From positions 62,001 through 126,000 of the forward strand of contig NZ_QHKL01000011.1 in assembly GCF_003947415.1 (NCBI RefSeq): a DNA stretch of 64,000 nucleotides, written 5' to 3'. Numbering within the stretch: position 1 is the stretch's first letter; each line of letters starts with the position of its first letter. The position numbers were made by a program, and so were the translations under genes. The notes beneath the pieces were generated by a model that was given only the letters and a program-made list of their open reading frames with translations, ran no database searches and was not told the origin of the DNA. Of the stretch, positions 37,301 through 45,838 are shown piece after piece. The stretch comes from Amycolatopsis sp. WAC 01376. Its GTDB lineage: Bacteria > Actinomycetota > Actinomycetes > Mycobacteriales > Pseudonocardiaceae.

Positions 37301-38421
37301 GGCGGGCCGAACACCTCGGCGAGGGTGGTCAGTTCGGCCGCGTCCCCGGCCGGTGTCGCGGTCCCGTGCGCCTCCAGCAGGCCGACCGCGCCGGGCGCGG
37401 TGGGATCGAGGCCCGCCGACGCCCACGCGCGGCGCAGCGCCAGGGTCTGGCCCGCCACGGCCGGGCTGAGCAGGCTCGCGCCCTTGCCGTCGCTCGACGT
37501 CCCGGAGCCACGCAGCACCGCGTAGACCCGGTCGCCGTCGCGGCGTGCGTCGTAGAACCGTTTCAGCACCAGGATCGCGGTGCCCTCGCCGATCAGCAGG
37601 CCATCCGCGTCGCGGGAGAACGGGCTGATCCGCTGGCTCGGCGACAGGGCGCCGAGCTGGGTGAACATCGACCAGAGGGTGTCGTCGTGGCAGTGGTGCA
37701 CGCCGCCGGCCAGCACGACGTCGCAGCGGCGACGGGCGAGTTCGCCGATCGCCTGGTCCACGGCGAGCAGCGAGGACGCGCAGGCGGCGTCGACCGTGTA
37801 CGCGGGGCCGCCGAGGTCCAGCCGGTTGGCGACCCGCGACGCGGCGAGGTTCGGCACCAGCCCGATCGCGCTGTCCGGCCGGAACTCGCCGAGCGGTTCC
37901 AGCAGCGCGTCGCGGAGCCTGTCGAGCATCTCCGGACGTGCCGACGGGAGGAGGTCCCGGACGGCGCCGGTGATCTGACGGACCGACCGGACGCGCTGGT
38001 CGAACCGCTGGAGCCCGGGCGAGAGGTAACCGCCCCTGCCGAGGATCACGCCGACGCGTTCGAGGTCGCCCAGCCGCCGCAGACCACCGGCGTCGTCGAC
38101 GGCGGAAGCGGCCACGGCCAGCGCGACCAGCTGGTCTGGTTCCATCCCGGCGACGGAACTGGGCGCGATCCCGAGCGCCGTCGCGTCGAAGTCCAGGCTG
38201 TCGGCGACGAACCCGCCGCGACGCCCGTAGGTGCGGTCGGGAGTGCGGCCGTCACCGTCGTGGAAGCTCGGATCCCAGCGATGCGGCGGGATCTCGGTGA
38301 TCGCGTCGGTGCCGGAAACGATGTTCTGCCAGTACTCGTCCACAGTGGACGAGCCGGGAAGGAAGACACCCATCCCGACGATCGCGACCGGCTCCTGGTG
38401 CACCACGGCCTGATTCACCAC
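34384..38421 (-). CDS. Polyketide/secondary lipid synthase, KS-AT-DH with PPTase-like tail
   Basis: 1345 residues. Ketosynthase about 9-468 with a complete triad Cys214 (DAACASS), His352 (EAHGTA) and His390 (MIGHTMPTAG). Acyltransferase about 560-830 with Ser630 (GHSVGEW) and FRSGFHT around His731. Dehydratase double hotdog about 925-1180 with His942 (LVDHRFF). The last 120 residues begin RRQRGWLLERIAIKDAVRAK, resembling the phosphopantetheinyl transferase tail of enediyne-type synthases, but later metal-binding motifs are not recognisable. There is no ACP or KR, so it must work with the upstream megasynthase and the free ACP. The first codon is GTG at 38421 or 38418, overlapping the previous stop. 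Similar in kind to PUFA, heterocyst glycolipid and enediyne synthases. Confidence 0.92.
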   Translation of the reverse strand: MVNQAVVHQEPVAIVGMGVFLPGSSTVDEYWQNIVSGTDAITEIPPHRWDPSFHDGDGRTPDRTYGRRGGFVADSLDFDATALGIAPSSVAGMEPDQLVALAVAASAVDDAGGLRRLGDLERVGVILGRGGYLSPGLQRFDQRVRSVRQITGAVRDLLPSARPEMLDRLRDALLEPLGEFRPDSAIGLVPNLAASRVANRLDLGGPAYTVDAACASSLLAVDQAIGELARRRCDVVLAGGVHHCHDDTLWSMFTQLGALSPSQRISPFSRDADGLLIGEGTAILVLKRFYDARRDGDRVYAVLRGSGTSSDGKGASLLSPAVAGQTLALRRAWASAGLDPTAPGAVGLLEAHGTATPAGDAAELTTLAEVFGPPDGPRAAIGAVKAMIGHTMPTAGAAGLIKAALALHHAILPPTLNCADPSPLLDKTRFRTLAAAERWQAGDVPRRAAVNAFGFGGVNAHVVLEEADPAPARPQRAKVIAEPERVLRLAASTPDELRALLDRQEPESGGHGPCRIGIVGPTGKRLEVARRVLAKVTAEGKSWRGPNDIWCGTEPLLQQNGAKTAFVYPGLEADAEPRCSDVARHFGLERPEWSTASVLARASSVSQVGLLLDTALRRLAITPDLLAGHSVGEWTAMQAAGMYPGQSTEDMLAQYWPQGFTLPDAEFLVLGCSAERAEALLAAEPELMISHENAPRQTIVCGDPAAAARLAKLCTQHGVVARTLPFRSGFHTPLMRSRLGPFTRLAAELDLKPPRIPVWSATTARPYPADPVEVRELYLAHLVRKVRFRELVEALYADGARVFVQAGAGQLGSFVTDTLGSRPHLVIPASSGTRPGLAQLRRVATAVWVEGGRPAFDALEPRRTRIDTAGTLLSVDGDVKGMFDGAVPELVDGVPDAIVAEFTALLSETRQAAASVVNAAARRTFESTVDASLATMPYLVDHRFFRQREDWPEEADFRPTVPATTLVDLACRAAERAWPGSVATGVSNAAFSRWLIAAPAVRVPLSMTREGDRISVQIGPHASMDVHLAQRYPTAPRPSPLPGPETAPPLSAAEIYTRREMFHGPAYQGLAKLIGLGERHIRGDLVVPSAPGALLDNVGQLLGCWLMATKADALLAFPTSMGRITWYGPEPAPGTRLRCVVRVRLPRPDVLEMDAELVRDGTVLARIEQWRDIRFPCDRPAHRVYAFPDRHRLSEDHHGGWTLVTDRWPSPAARDIYAGVYLGAEERAEFAACAPRRQRGWLLERIAIKDAVRAKLGWDGVYPAELRVSADGTRVTGLHGRTVPALAVAVASAGEVAVALVREPAATPPRIAIRAEGEPAGLAEEIGIGAEFAGIPGHVVAWNRG

Positions 38422-41400
38422 AGTGACGCCGTGTACAGCACGGAGCGGACGTCGGCCGGGCCGAAGGCGAGCTCACGCAGGAGCGCGGCCGTGCCTTCGT
38501 CCGGGTCGATCAGCGCCACCTCGCGGCGTTCGTACTCGCGCGCCAGTTCCGGCGACACCATGCCCGCGTGGTCTTCCGAGGGGGCCCACGGTCCCCAGTG
38601 GACGGTCAGCGCCCGGCAGCCGGTCCGTTCCGCCCACTGTTCGCCGAGGGTTTCCAGCGCGTCGTTCGCCGCCGCGTAGTCGGTCTGGCCCCGGTTGCCC
38701 AGCACCGCGGCGATGCTGCCGAAGAACGTCACGAATCCGGGCCGCACCCCGAAGTGCTCCAAGGCGTCGAGCAACGCGCGCGCACCGTCCACTTTGGTCC
38801 CGTAGACCGTGCGGAACGACTGCTCGTCCTTGTCGGCCATCAGTTTGTCGTCGATCACCCCGGCCGCGTGGACGACGCCGTCGATCCGGCCGTAGCGGGT
38901 GTGCAGGTCCTTCACCACTTGCCGGACGGCGGCGCCGTCGCGTACGTCGAGCGACCGGTAGGCCGCGACACCGCCCGCCGCGCCGATCTGGTCGAGGGTT
39001 CTCGCGATCTCACGCTGGGCCAGCACGGTGCGCACCCGGCGTTCGATGTCCGCCAGCGAGCCACCCCGCGCCGCCAAGGCCGAGCGCATTCCCGGCGCGT
39101 CACCGGGCAGTTCGTCGTCGCCGGGTTCGGCGGGCCACGGGGTGCGCCCGGCCAGTTCGATCCGGCATCCGCTCGCCGCCAGCGCGACCGCCGCCCGCGC
39201 GGTGATCCCGCGGGCACCGCCGATCAGCAGCAGCACCGAATCCTGGTCGAGGCCGAGCGCTTTGACCTCGCCGCCGCCAGGGCCGGCGCCCGCGTACGCG
39301 ATCGAACCGAGAGAGCCCGCGGACGGCTCGAACGCCGCGCGCCCCGCGGTGTCGTAGCGGACGGCCACCGGCCCGTCGGCGATCGCCTCTTCCAGCACTA
39401 TCCGCGCCAGGTCCACTGCGGACTCCAGCTCGACCAGCCTGGTCGGCTCGGTCCGCTCCCGCGCCGCGGCACGGACGAGGCCGCGCAGTCCGGCGGTGTG
39501 ACCGGCGCCCGGCCTCGCCACCACGACCACCGCGCCCTTGGCTTCCTTCAGCAGGCCGAAGACCTGGGTGGCGATCGGTTCTTCCGCGTCCGACAACGGG
39601 TTCAGCACGAGGACGAAGTCGGCCTCGGCGCGCTCCCCCGGCACGGCACCCGCGTCGATGAACACCGCGCGGACCGACTCGGCCAGTTCCTCCTGGCCAG
39701 GTTCGAAGCTCACCGAGACCGTCTTGCCGTTCACCCTGGCGAGATCGGGTGTCGGGAGCGGCGCGGACACGCGGCTGAGCAGGTACCGGCCGGGCGACGT
39801 GCCCGCGGGGGCCGGTGCCACGGCGGCCGGGACGGCCGGTTCGAGCCACTTCCGCAGCCGTGCGGCCAGCGCGCTCGCCGTCCGATCGCGGCTGAGCTGA
39901 TCCTGGGCGTCGTCGTGCACCCGTCCGGTGAGGCCGAGCTTCGCGAGCAGCGTGCCCGCGATCTCGGTGCGTTTGATCGAGTCGATGGAAAGATCCGCTT
40001 CCAGGTCGAGATCGGCGTCGATCATCTCGGCCGGATAGCCGGTGCGTTCGCTGATCGCGCCGATCACGGTGGCCAGGACGTCGGTGCTCGGGGCTTCTCG
40101 TGACGGCACCGCGGCGACCGGTTCCGGCTCGACGGCCTGGAGGTCGACGGGCGGCAGCACGGAAGGCACGACCGGGACCTGCACCGGGGCCGGGGCGAGC
40201 GGCGCGGTGCCGAGGTAGCCCAGCATCACGTCCCGTTGCGCCGCCAGCATTTCACGGCTGGTGCGGAGGAATTCGACGACGGCCTGGTCACGACCGGGCA
40301 CGGGCTGGTTCATGGTCGTCCTCGGGATTCGTCGGGCGGGCACGAGCCCATGGGCGGGGACCTCGCCACCGGGCGCGCGGACGGTCTGGCCGTCCACGGT
40401 CCAGGCGGGCGCGGGAAGCGGGCCGACGCGGACGCGGCCGTGGAAGAGCCGTTCGGTGCGCACGTCGACGCCCGTGAGCGCCAGGCGCGCGAGCGCGGTG
40501 AGGAACCCTCGCAGCCCCGGCCCACCGGGATCGCAGGCGATCACGGTATGCGGCCGGTCACCGAGGATTTCCTTGGCCAGCCGGGAAAGCACCTGCCCCG
40601 GGCCGGCCTCGACGAACGTGCGCGCGCCTGCCGCGTACATGTCCTCGATCAGCTCGACGAAGCGCACCGGCGACCCGATCTGCGCGGCGAGCTCCGCGCG
40701 TACGGCTCCGGCGTCGTACGGCCGGGCGGTGCGGTTCGACCACACCGGTGCGCCCGGCTCACCGATCTCGACGTTGTCGAGATCGACGGTGAACACGTCA
40801 CTCGCCCCGGCCACCAGCGGACTGTGGAAGGCACAGGCGACGGGGATCCGCTTGGCCGCGATCCCCTGGCCCCGCAGTACGCGAACGGCCTCCTCCACGG
40901 CGGCCGTCGGTCCGGAAAGGACGGTCTGACCCGGCGCGTTGTGGTTGGCGAGCACGACGTCCGGGTGGTCGAGGGCGTCGGCCAGTTCCTCGCGGGACGC
41001 CTTCACCGCGGCCATCGCGCCCGGATCGGCGCCCGCGACTTCGGCGATCGAGCGGGCCCTCGCCCGGCTGAGCGCCACCAAGGTCGGGGTGTCGAAGGCG
41101 CCCGCGACCGACAGCGCGGTCAGTTCGCCGTAGCTGTGCCCCGCCAGCAGGTCCGGCCGGACACCGAGGTCGGCCAGCAACCGGCACACGGCCGACTCGA
41201 CGAGCCCGAGCGCGGGCTGCGCGACCCGCGTGTCCTTGAGCGCCTCGTCCTGGGCGGCACGTGCGTCTTCGGTGAACGCGCGCGGCGGGAAGGTGGTCGC
41301 GGCGACGTCGGGAGCGAGCCTCAGCATGTCGGCCAGCTCGGGGAAGTGCACGAACAGCTCCGCCAGCATCCCCGTACGCTGGCTGCCTTGGCCTGGGAAC

Positions 41401-44400
41401 AGGAACGCGACCGCACCGGCCTCGATGTGCTCCGCAGTGAGCCCTCCACCGTTCTCGGCGGCCTCGCGCAGCTCCGCGAGATCACTCGCGACGACCGCGA
41501 GCCGCACCGGCTCGGATCCGCCGCGTTCGGCGGCGAGCGCGGCGATCTCCCGCAGCGGACGGCCTTCGTTCGCCGCGAGCAGGTCACGCAGCGCCTTCCG
41601 GGAACTGTCCACATCGGGCCCGCGGAGCAGGACCAGCTCGGCGTCCCAGTCACGCGGGCCGTGCCGCCGACCCGGCGGGACCCCAGGGGCGGCGAGGACG
41701 GCGTGGAAGTTGGTCCCACCGAACCCGAACGCGCTCACTCCGGCGAACTCGCGGCCGCGGCGAACCGGCGTCGGCCGGGCTCCGGCGGAGAAGGTGAAGG
41801 GACTGCGCTCGGCGTCCCAGGCGGGGTTCGGTGTGCGCAGGTGCAGTGTGGGCGGCACGACCTCGTGCCAGAGCGCCAGCGCCGCCTTCATCAGGCCCGC
41901 CAGCCCCGCCGCGCATTTCGTGTGCCCGATCTGGCTCTTCACCGAACCCAGCGCGCACTGGCCCGGTTCGGCGCCCGCGTCGAGGAAGAACTCGGTGAGC
42001 GTGGTCAGTTCGGTGGCGTCGCCGACGACCGTCCCGGTGCCGTGCGCTTCCACCAGCGAGACGTCCGCGGGCGATACCCCGGCGTCGCGATACGCCCGGG
42101 CGAGAGCGCGCCGTTGCCCCTCGGGACGCGGCGCGGTGAGGCCAAGCGCCTTGCCGTCACTGGCGGCGCCGACGCCCTTGACCACGGCGTAGACGCGGTC
42201 GCCGTCGCGTTCGGCGTCGGCGCGTCGCTTGAGCACGAGGCATGCGACGCCCTCGCCGAGCGCGATCCCGTCGGCCGACGCGTCGAACGGGCGGCACCGG
42301 CCGGTCGGCGACAGCGCGCCCGCGGAGGTGAACATGAGGTAGTCGTTGACGCCGTTGTGCAGGTCGACGGCGCCGCACAGGACCATCGAGCTCGTGCCCG
42401 CACGCAGTTCCTTCACCGCGAGGTCCAGCGCCGCCAGCGAGGAGCCGCAGGCGGCGTCCACGGTGTAGTTGGTGCCGCCGAGATCGAGCCGGTTGGCGAT
42501 GCGGCCGGAGATGACGTTGGCGAGCGTGCCGGGGAACGAGTCTTCGGTCAGCTCCGGTAATTGCGCGAGGAGCTCTTCCGGGACGTCTTCGAGATAGCTG
42601 GGCAGCAGCGCACGCAGCACACCGGCGTTCGCGAGGTCTCCCCCGGCCTCGGCGCCGAAGATGACGCTGGTGCGCTCGCGGTCGAAACCGCCGTCGCCGT
42701 AGCCCGCGTCTTCGAGGGCACGCCGTGCCGTCTGCAGGGACACCAGCTGGGCCGGGTCGATGCTGCCCATCGAGTTGGGCGGGATGCCGTACGCGAGCGG
42801 GTCGAAGTCCACGGCAGGCAGGAAACCGCCCCACTTCGACGTCGACTGGTCCGCGTAGACGTCGGTGTCCCAGCGCTGATCCGGCACCTCGGTGACGGCG
42901 TCCGCGCCGCGCAGGACGTTGGACCAGAAGGCCGGGAGGTCGGGTGCGCCGGGGAACACGCACGCCATGCCGACGATGGCGACGTCACCGTCCACAACGG
43001 ACTCCTCAGGCGGAGTGCGTCCGGCGAGCAGTTCCGCCGCGCCCTCGGTGACATCCCGGTGCAGAGCGGCGATGTCGGTGCGCCGCTCGCGCAGAACCGC
43101 CACCTGACCCGCCATGTACATTCCCTCGGCGAGCTGACCGAGCGCGTCGACCTCGACGAGGGCGTCGCCTTCCCGCCGGATGCCCTTGCTCGCGATCCGC
43201 AGCCGTCCGGTGTTCAGCTCCTCCAGCCGTTGCCAGCTCTCCTGCGGCGGAACACCGTCCGCGCGGAGCCCGGCCTTCAGCGCGGCGAACTCGTCGGTGT
43301 ACGGGCTGGGCAGGCAGCGGGTCAGATGCCCGGGCGCGGTCTCCAGGGTGACCGTGGACCCGGCGTCGAGCACCCGGTCCTGGAAGACCTCGGTGATGGC
43401 GCCGTGGGTCACGGCCTCCTCGGTGAACAGGTACGCGGTGCCCATCAGGACACCGATCCCCGTCAGCGGCCCCGCCATCGCCGAGACCATGGCCGCGGAC
43501 CGGGCGTCGTGGATCCCGCCCGCGAACAGCACCTCGACGTCCTCGGCGCCGTGTTCGCGCAGGACGTCCAGCTGCTGCTCCCACAGCACGAAACTGGACC
43601 GCGGGCCGATATGCCCGCCGCATTCGGCGCCCTCGAAGACGAACCGGCGGATGCCGGCGTCGAGGAACTGCCGCAGGAGGATCGGGGACGGCACGTGGAG
43701 GAAGGTCGCGATTCCGTCGGCCTCCAGCGCCTTGGCCTGCGCGGGTTTCCCGCCGGCGATCAGCACGCAGCGCGGACGCGCCGCCCGGACCGCCGCGAGT
43801 TGTTCGGCACGCAGCACCTCCGGGACGAAGCCCAGGATGCCCGCACCCCAAGGCCGTTCGCCGAGCGCTTCGGCGGTGCGGCCGAGCAGTTCGGTGGTCT
43901 TGGCGCCGTTCGCGGTGGCCACCGCGACGAACGGGAAGCCGTCGTGCGCGGCGACGGCGGCGGCGAAACCGGGCTGGTCGCTCACCCGCGTCATCGGTCC
44001 CTGCACGACCGGCAGGCGGGTCCCCAACGTGCGGCACAGCCGTACGCCTTGGTCCGAGGGGCTCGCCGAAGACGGCGCGGCAAGGGACCGCACGACCGAT
44101 CGGACGGCGCTTTCCGCGTCCTCGAAGCGGTTCGCGAACAACGCGGTGAGTCCGTCGTCGGCCCTGGCCAGTTCGGCCCGCGCGGTCGCGGGCACGTCGG
44201 CCTCCGGGAACAGGCCGAGCCCGTCGAGCACCACACCCGCCGCTCCTCCGGCGATGGCGGCCACCGCCGTCCGCGGCCCGATGCCCCCGTACGCCCACAC
44301 TGGGACGTCCTCGCCGAACCGCTCCAGTAAGCGCTGAAGCAGAACGAACGTGGTGAGGTCCGAGCCACCCGCCTCGGCTCCCTTCGCCACCAGACCGGTG

Positions 44401-44732
44401 GCGCCGGTGTCGAGCATCCGGACGGCCTGCTCGACACCGGTCACCTCGGCCAGCACGGGAAGATCGACCCTGCCCCGCCAAACCGCTCCCTCGGCCAGGA
44501 GAACGAGCTCCGCACCGCTCTCCCGCACCTCTTCGTCCCGCCGGTGGCGGCCGGCTGGGACGCGGAGGCCGAACGGGAACCTTCCGTCCGATGTGGACAT
44601 TGTGGACATGGTGGATCCGATGTCCACGATCCCGAGGCCGCCGCCCCTGGCGACGGCGGCGGCCAGCCCGGGATCCGGACGTCCGAGCGGGTTGACGCCG
44701 AGTACCCGCGTGCGCGCCGTCGCATGACTCAC
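38415..44732 (-). CDS. Polyketide/secondary lipid synthase, NMO/ER-KS-AT-ACP-KR
   Basis: 2105 residues from GTG at 44732 (MSHATARTRVLG) with AGGAGG 7 bases upstream. The first 480 residues resemble nitronate monooxygenase / PfaD-like flavin enoyl reductases: a diverged first half with GGIGPRTAVAAIAGGAAGV and a second half with VVQGPMTRVSD and ECGGHIGPRSS. Ketosynthase about 585-1010: Cys762 (DAACGSS), His897, His937. Acyltransferase about 1105-1400: Ser1200 (GHSYGE), AFHS around His1303, malonyl-like. A helical linker with FLRTSREMLAAQRDVM precedes the ACP (about 1550-1625, Ser1585 in IDSIKR). Ketoreductase about 1660-2100: GGARGI, Ser2006, Tyr2019. An iterative synthase; with the DH of the next protein it has the full set for chain elongation and reduction. 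First gene of the operon. Confidence 0.93.
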   Translation of the reverse strand: MSHATARTRVLGVNPLGRPDPGLAAAVARGGGLGIVDIGSTMSTMSTSDGRFPFGLRVPAGRHRRDEEVRESGAELVLLAEGAVWRGRVDLPVLAEVTGVEQAVRMLDTGATGLVAKGAEAGGSDLTTFVLLQRLLERFGEDVPVWAYGGIGPRTAVAAIAGGAAGVVLDGLGLFPEADVPATARAELARADDGLTALFANRFEDAESAVRSVVRSLAAPSSASPSDQGVRLCRTLGTRLPVVQGPMTRVSDQPGFAAAVAAHDGFPFVAVATANGAKTTELLGRTAEALGERPWGAGILGFVPEVLRAEQLAAVRAARPRCVLIAGGKPAQAKALEADGIATFLHVPSPILLRQFLDAGIRRFVFEGAECGGHIGPRSSFVLWEQQLDVLREHGAEDVEVLFAGGIHDARSAAMVSAMAGPLTGIGVLMGTAYLFTEEAVTHGAITEVFQDRVLDAGSTVTLETAPGHLTRCLPSPYTDEFAALKAGLRADGVPPQESWQRLEELNTGRLRIASKGIRREGDALVEVDALGQLAEGMYMAGQVAVLRERRTDIAALHRDVTEGAAELLAGRTPPEESVVDGDVAIVGMACVFPGAPDLPAFWSNVLRGADAVTEVPDQRWDTDVYADQSTSKWGGFLPAVDFDPLAYGIPPNSMGSIDPAQLVSLQTARRALEDAGYGDGGFDRERTSVIFGAEAGGDLANAGVLRALLPSYLEDVPEELLAQLPELTEDSFPGTLANVISGRIANRLDLGGTNYTVDAACGSSLAALDLAVKELRAGTSSMVLCGAVDLHNGVNDYLMFTSAGALSPTGRCRPFDASADGIALGEGVACLVLKRRADAERDGDRVYAVVKGVGAASDGKALGLTAPRPEGQRRALARAYRDAGVSPADVSLVEAHGTGTVVGDATELTTLTEFFLDAGAEPGQCALGSVKSQIGHTKCAAGLAGLMKAALALWHEVVPPTLHLRTPNPAWDAERSPFTFSAGARPTPVRRGREFAGVSAFGFGGTNFHAVLAAPGVPPGRRHGPRDWDAELVLLRGPDVDSSRKALRDLLAANEGRPLREIAALAAERGGSEPVRLAVVASDLAELREAAENGGGLTAEHIEAGAVAFLFPGQGSQRTGMLAELFVHFPELADMLRLAPDVAATTFPPRAFTEDARAAQDEALKDTRVAQPALGLVESAVCRLLADLGVRPDLLAGHSYGELTALSVAGAFDTPTLVALSRARARSIAEVAGADPGAMAAVKASREELADALDHPDVVLANHNAPGQTVLSGPTAAVEEAVRVLRGQGIAAKRIPVACAFHSPLVAGASDVFTVDLDNVEIGEPGAPVWSNRTARPYDAGAVRAELAAQIGSPVRFVELIEDMYAAGARTFVEAGPGQVLSRLAKEILGDRPHTVIACDPGGPGLRGFLTALARLALTGVDVRTERLFHGRVRVGPLPAPAWTVDGQTVRAPGGEVPAHGLVPARRIPRTTMNQPVPGRDQAVVEFLRTSREMLAAQRDVMLGYLGTAPLAPAPVQVPVVPSVLPPVDLQAVEPEPVAAVPSREAPSTDVLATVIGAISERTGYPAEMIDADLDLEADLSIDSIKRTEIAGTLLAKLGLTGRVHDDAQDQLSRDRTASALAARLRKWLEPAVPAAVAPAPAGTSPGRYLLSRVSAPLPTPDLARVNGKTVSVSFEPGQEELAESVRAVFIDAGAVPGERAEADFVLVLNPLSDAEEPIATQVFGLLKEAKGAVVVVARPGAGHTAGLRGLVRAAARERTEPTRLVELESAVDLARIVLEEAIADGPVAVRYDTAGRAAFEPSAGSLGSIAYAGAGPGGGEVKALGLDQDSVLLLIGGARGITARAAVALAASGCRIELAGRTPWPAEPGDDELPGDAPGMRSALAARGGSLADIERRVRTVLAQREIARTLDQIGAAGGVAAYRSLDVRDGAAVRQVVKDLHTRYGRIDGVVHAAGVIDDKLMADKDEQSFRTVYGTKVDGARALLDALEHFGVRPGFVTFFGSIAAVLGNRGQTDYAAANDALETLGEQWAERTGCRALTVHWGPWAPSEDHAGMVSPELAREYERREVALIDPDEGTAALLRELAFGPADVRSVLYTASLW

Positions 44733-45035
44733 CGGCGGACCTCCTGTTCGGCTGGGGCTGGTCGAACCTCGCCGGGTTCGGCGATCTTTCAGCGGGATTC
44801 CCAAGAAATAACCTACTTGCCGCAGAGAGCGCAATACTCCCGCACGAGAACTCGGAAAACAAGAGATCACATGCTAAAGTCCGGCGCCGGAAACAAATAT
44901 GTCGACACCTTAAGAACAAGCTCTTGACCTGCACTTTTATCACCTTCGTCGCAGTTTCACACAAGGCGTTGCTCACCGGCATAACAAAACAGAAGAATTG
45001 TCATCAAAAGCAGAATCGATAACCATGGAGCGCAT
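44733..45035. promoter_or_regulatory. AT-richer divergent promoter region of the lipid locus
   Basis: 303 bases between the synthase operon (left) and the SDR/AKR operon (right). From about 44800 to 45025 the base composition drops to roughly half GC, far below the genes around it. A weak rightward promoter TTCACA (44956-44961), 18 bases, CATAAC (44980-44985) can be proposed. No leftward promoter was clear enough to place. Confidence 0.5.
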
Positions 45036-45836
45036 GTGGAAGTGACAGGACGAGTCGTCGTGCTGACCGGCGCGGCACACGGTATCGGCGCCGCCATGGC
45101 CCGGCGGTTCGCCGCCGAGGGCGCCGCCGGGGTGGTGGTCTCGGATCTCGACCTCGAGGCCGCGGAGCAGGTCGTCGCCGGGATCACGGCCTCGGGTGGC
45201 GCCGCGATCGCGCGGCACGCCGACGCGTCGTCCAAAGAGGACCTGAAGATGCTGGTGACCGAGGCTCGCACCGAGTTCGGGCCGGTGGACCTCTTCTGTT
45301 CCAACGCCGGTGCCGCGTTCGGGACGGGCGTGCACGCCGCGGACGAACAGTGGACACGCTCGTGGGCGATCAACGTCATGCAGCATGTGCACGCCGCCCA
45401 GGTCGCGCTCCCCGCGATGTTGAGCCGGGGCAACGGATATCTGCTGATCACGGCCTCGGGAGCGGGTCTGCTGGGCACCCCCGGCGACGCGCCGTACTCG
45501 GTGACCAAGCACGCGGCCGTCGGCCTCGCCGAATGGCTGGCCATCACCTACCGGCCGCGCGGGGTGCGGGTCAGCGCGCTGTGCCCGCTCGGCGTGCGGA
45601 CCGCGCTACTGGAACCGGGCATCGCCGCCGGACACCCCGCGGCGCTCGCGATCGCCGCCGCCGCGCCGCTGCTGGAACCGGAGGAGGTCGCGGAGTCCGT
45701 GGTGCATGGCCTGGCGTCGGAAGAGTTCCTGATCCTGCCACACGAATCGGTGCGGGAGACCTACGCGCGCAAGGCGGCTGGTCTCGACGAATGGATCGAC
45801 CGCACCATCCTCGAAACCGGCGCGCGGAAGAGGTGA
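45036..45836 (+). CDS. Short-chain dehydrogenase/reductase
   Basis: 266 residues from GTG at 45036 with GGAG 5 bases upstream. Classical SDR: cofactor motif TGAAHGIG, Asp-37-type acidic residue after beta-2 (VVVSDLDL) suggesting NAD(H) preference, NAG motif (CSNAGAAFG), catalytic Ser141, Tyr154 and Lys158 (PYSVTK). The C-terminal region is variable and defines substrate, which I cannot assign. Divergent from the lipid synthase and followed 2 bp later by the AKR-fold gene, so it may tailor the synthase product. Confidence 0.9.
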   Translation: MEVTGRVVVLTGAAHGIGAAMARRFAAEGAAGVVVSDLDLEAAEQVVAGITASGGAAIARHADASSKEDLKMLVTEARTEFGPVDLFCSNAGAAFGTGVHAADEQWTRSWAINVMQHVHAAQVALPAMLSRGNGYLLITASGAGLLGTPGDAPYSVTKHAAVGLAEWLAITYRPRGVRVSALCPLGVRTALLEPGIAAGHPAALAIAAAAPLLEPEEVAESVVHGLASEEFLILPHESVRETYARKAAGLDEWIDRTILETGARKR

Positions 45837-45838
45837 CC

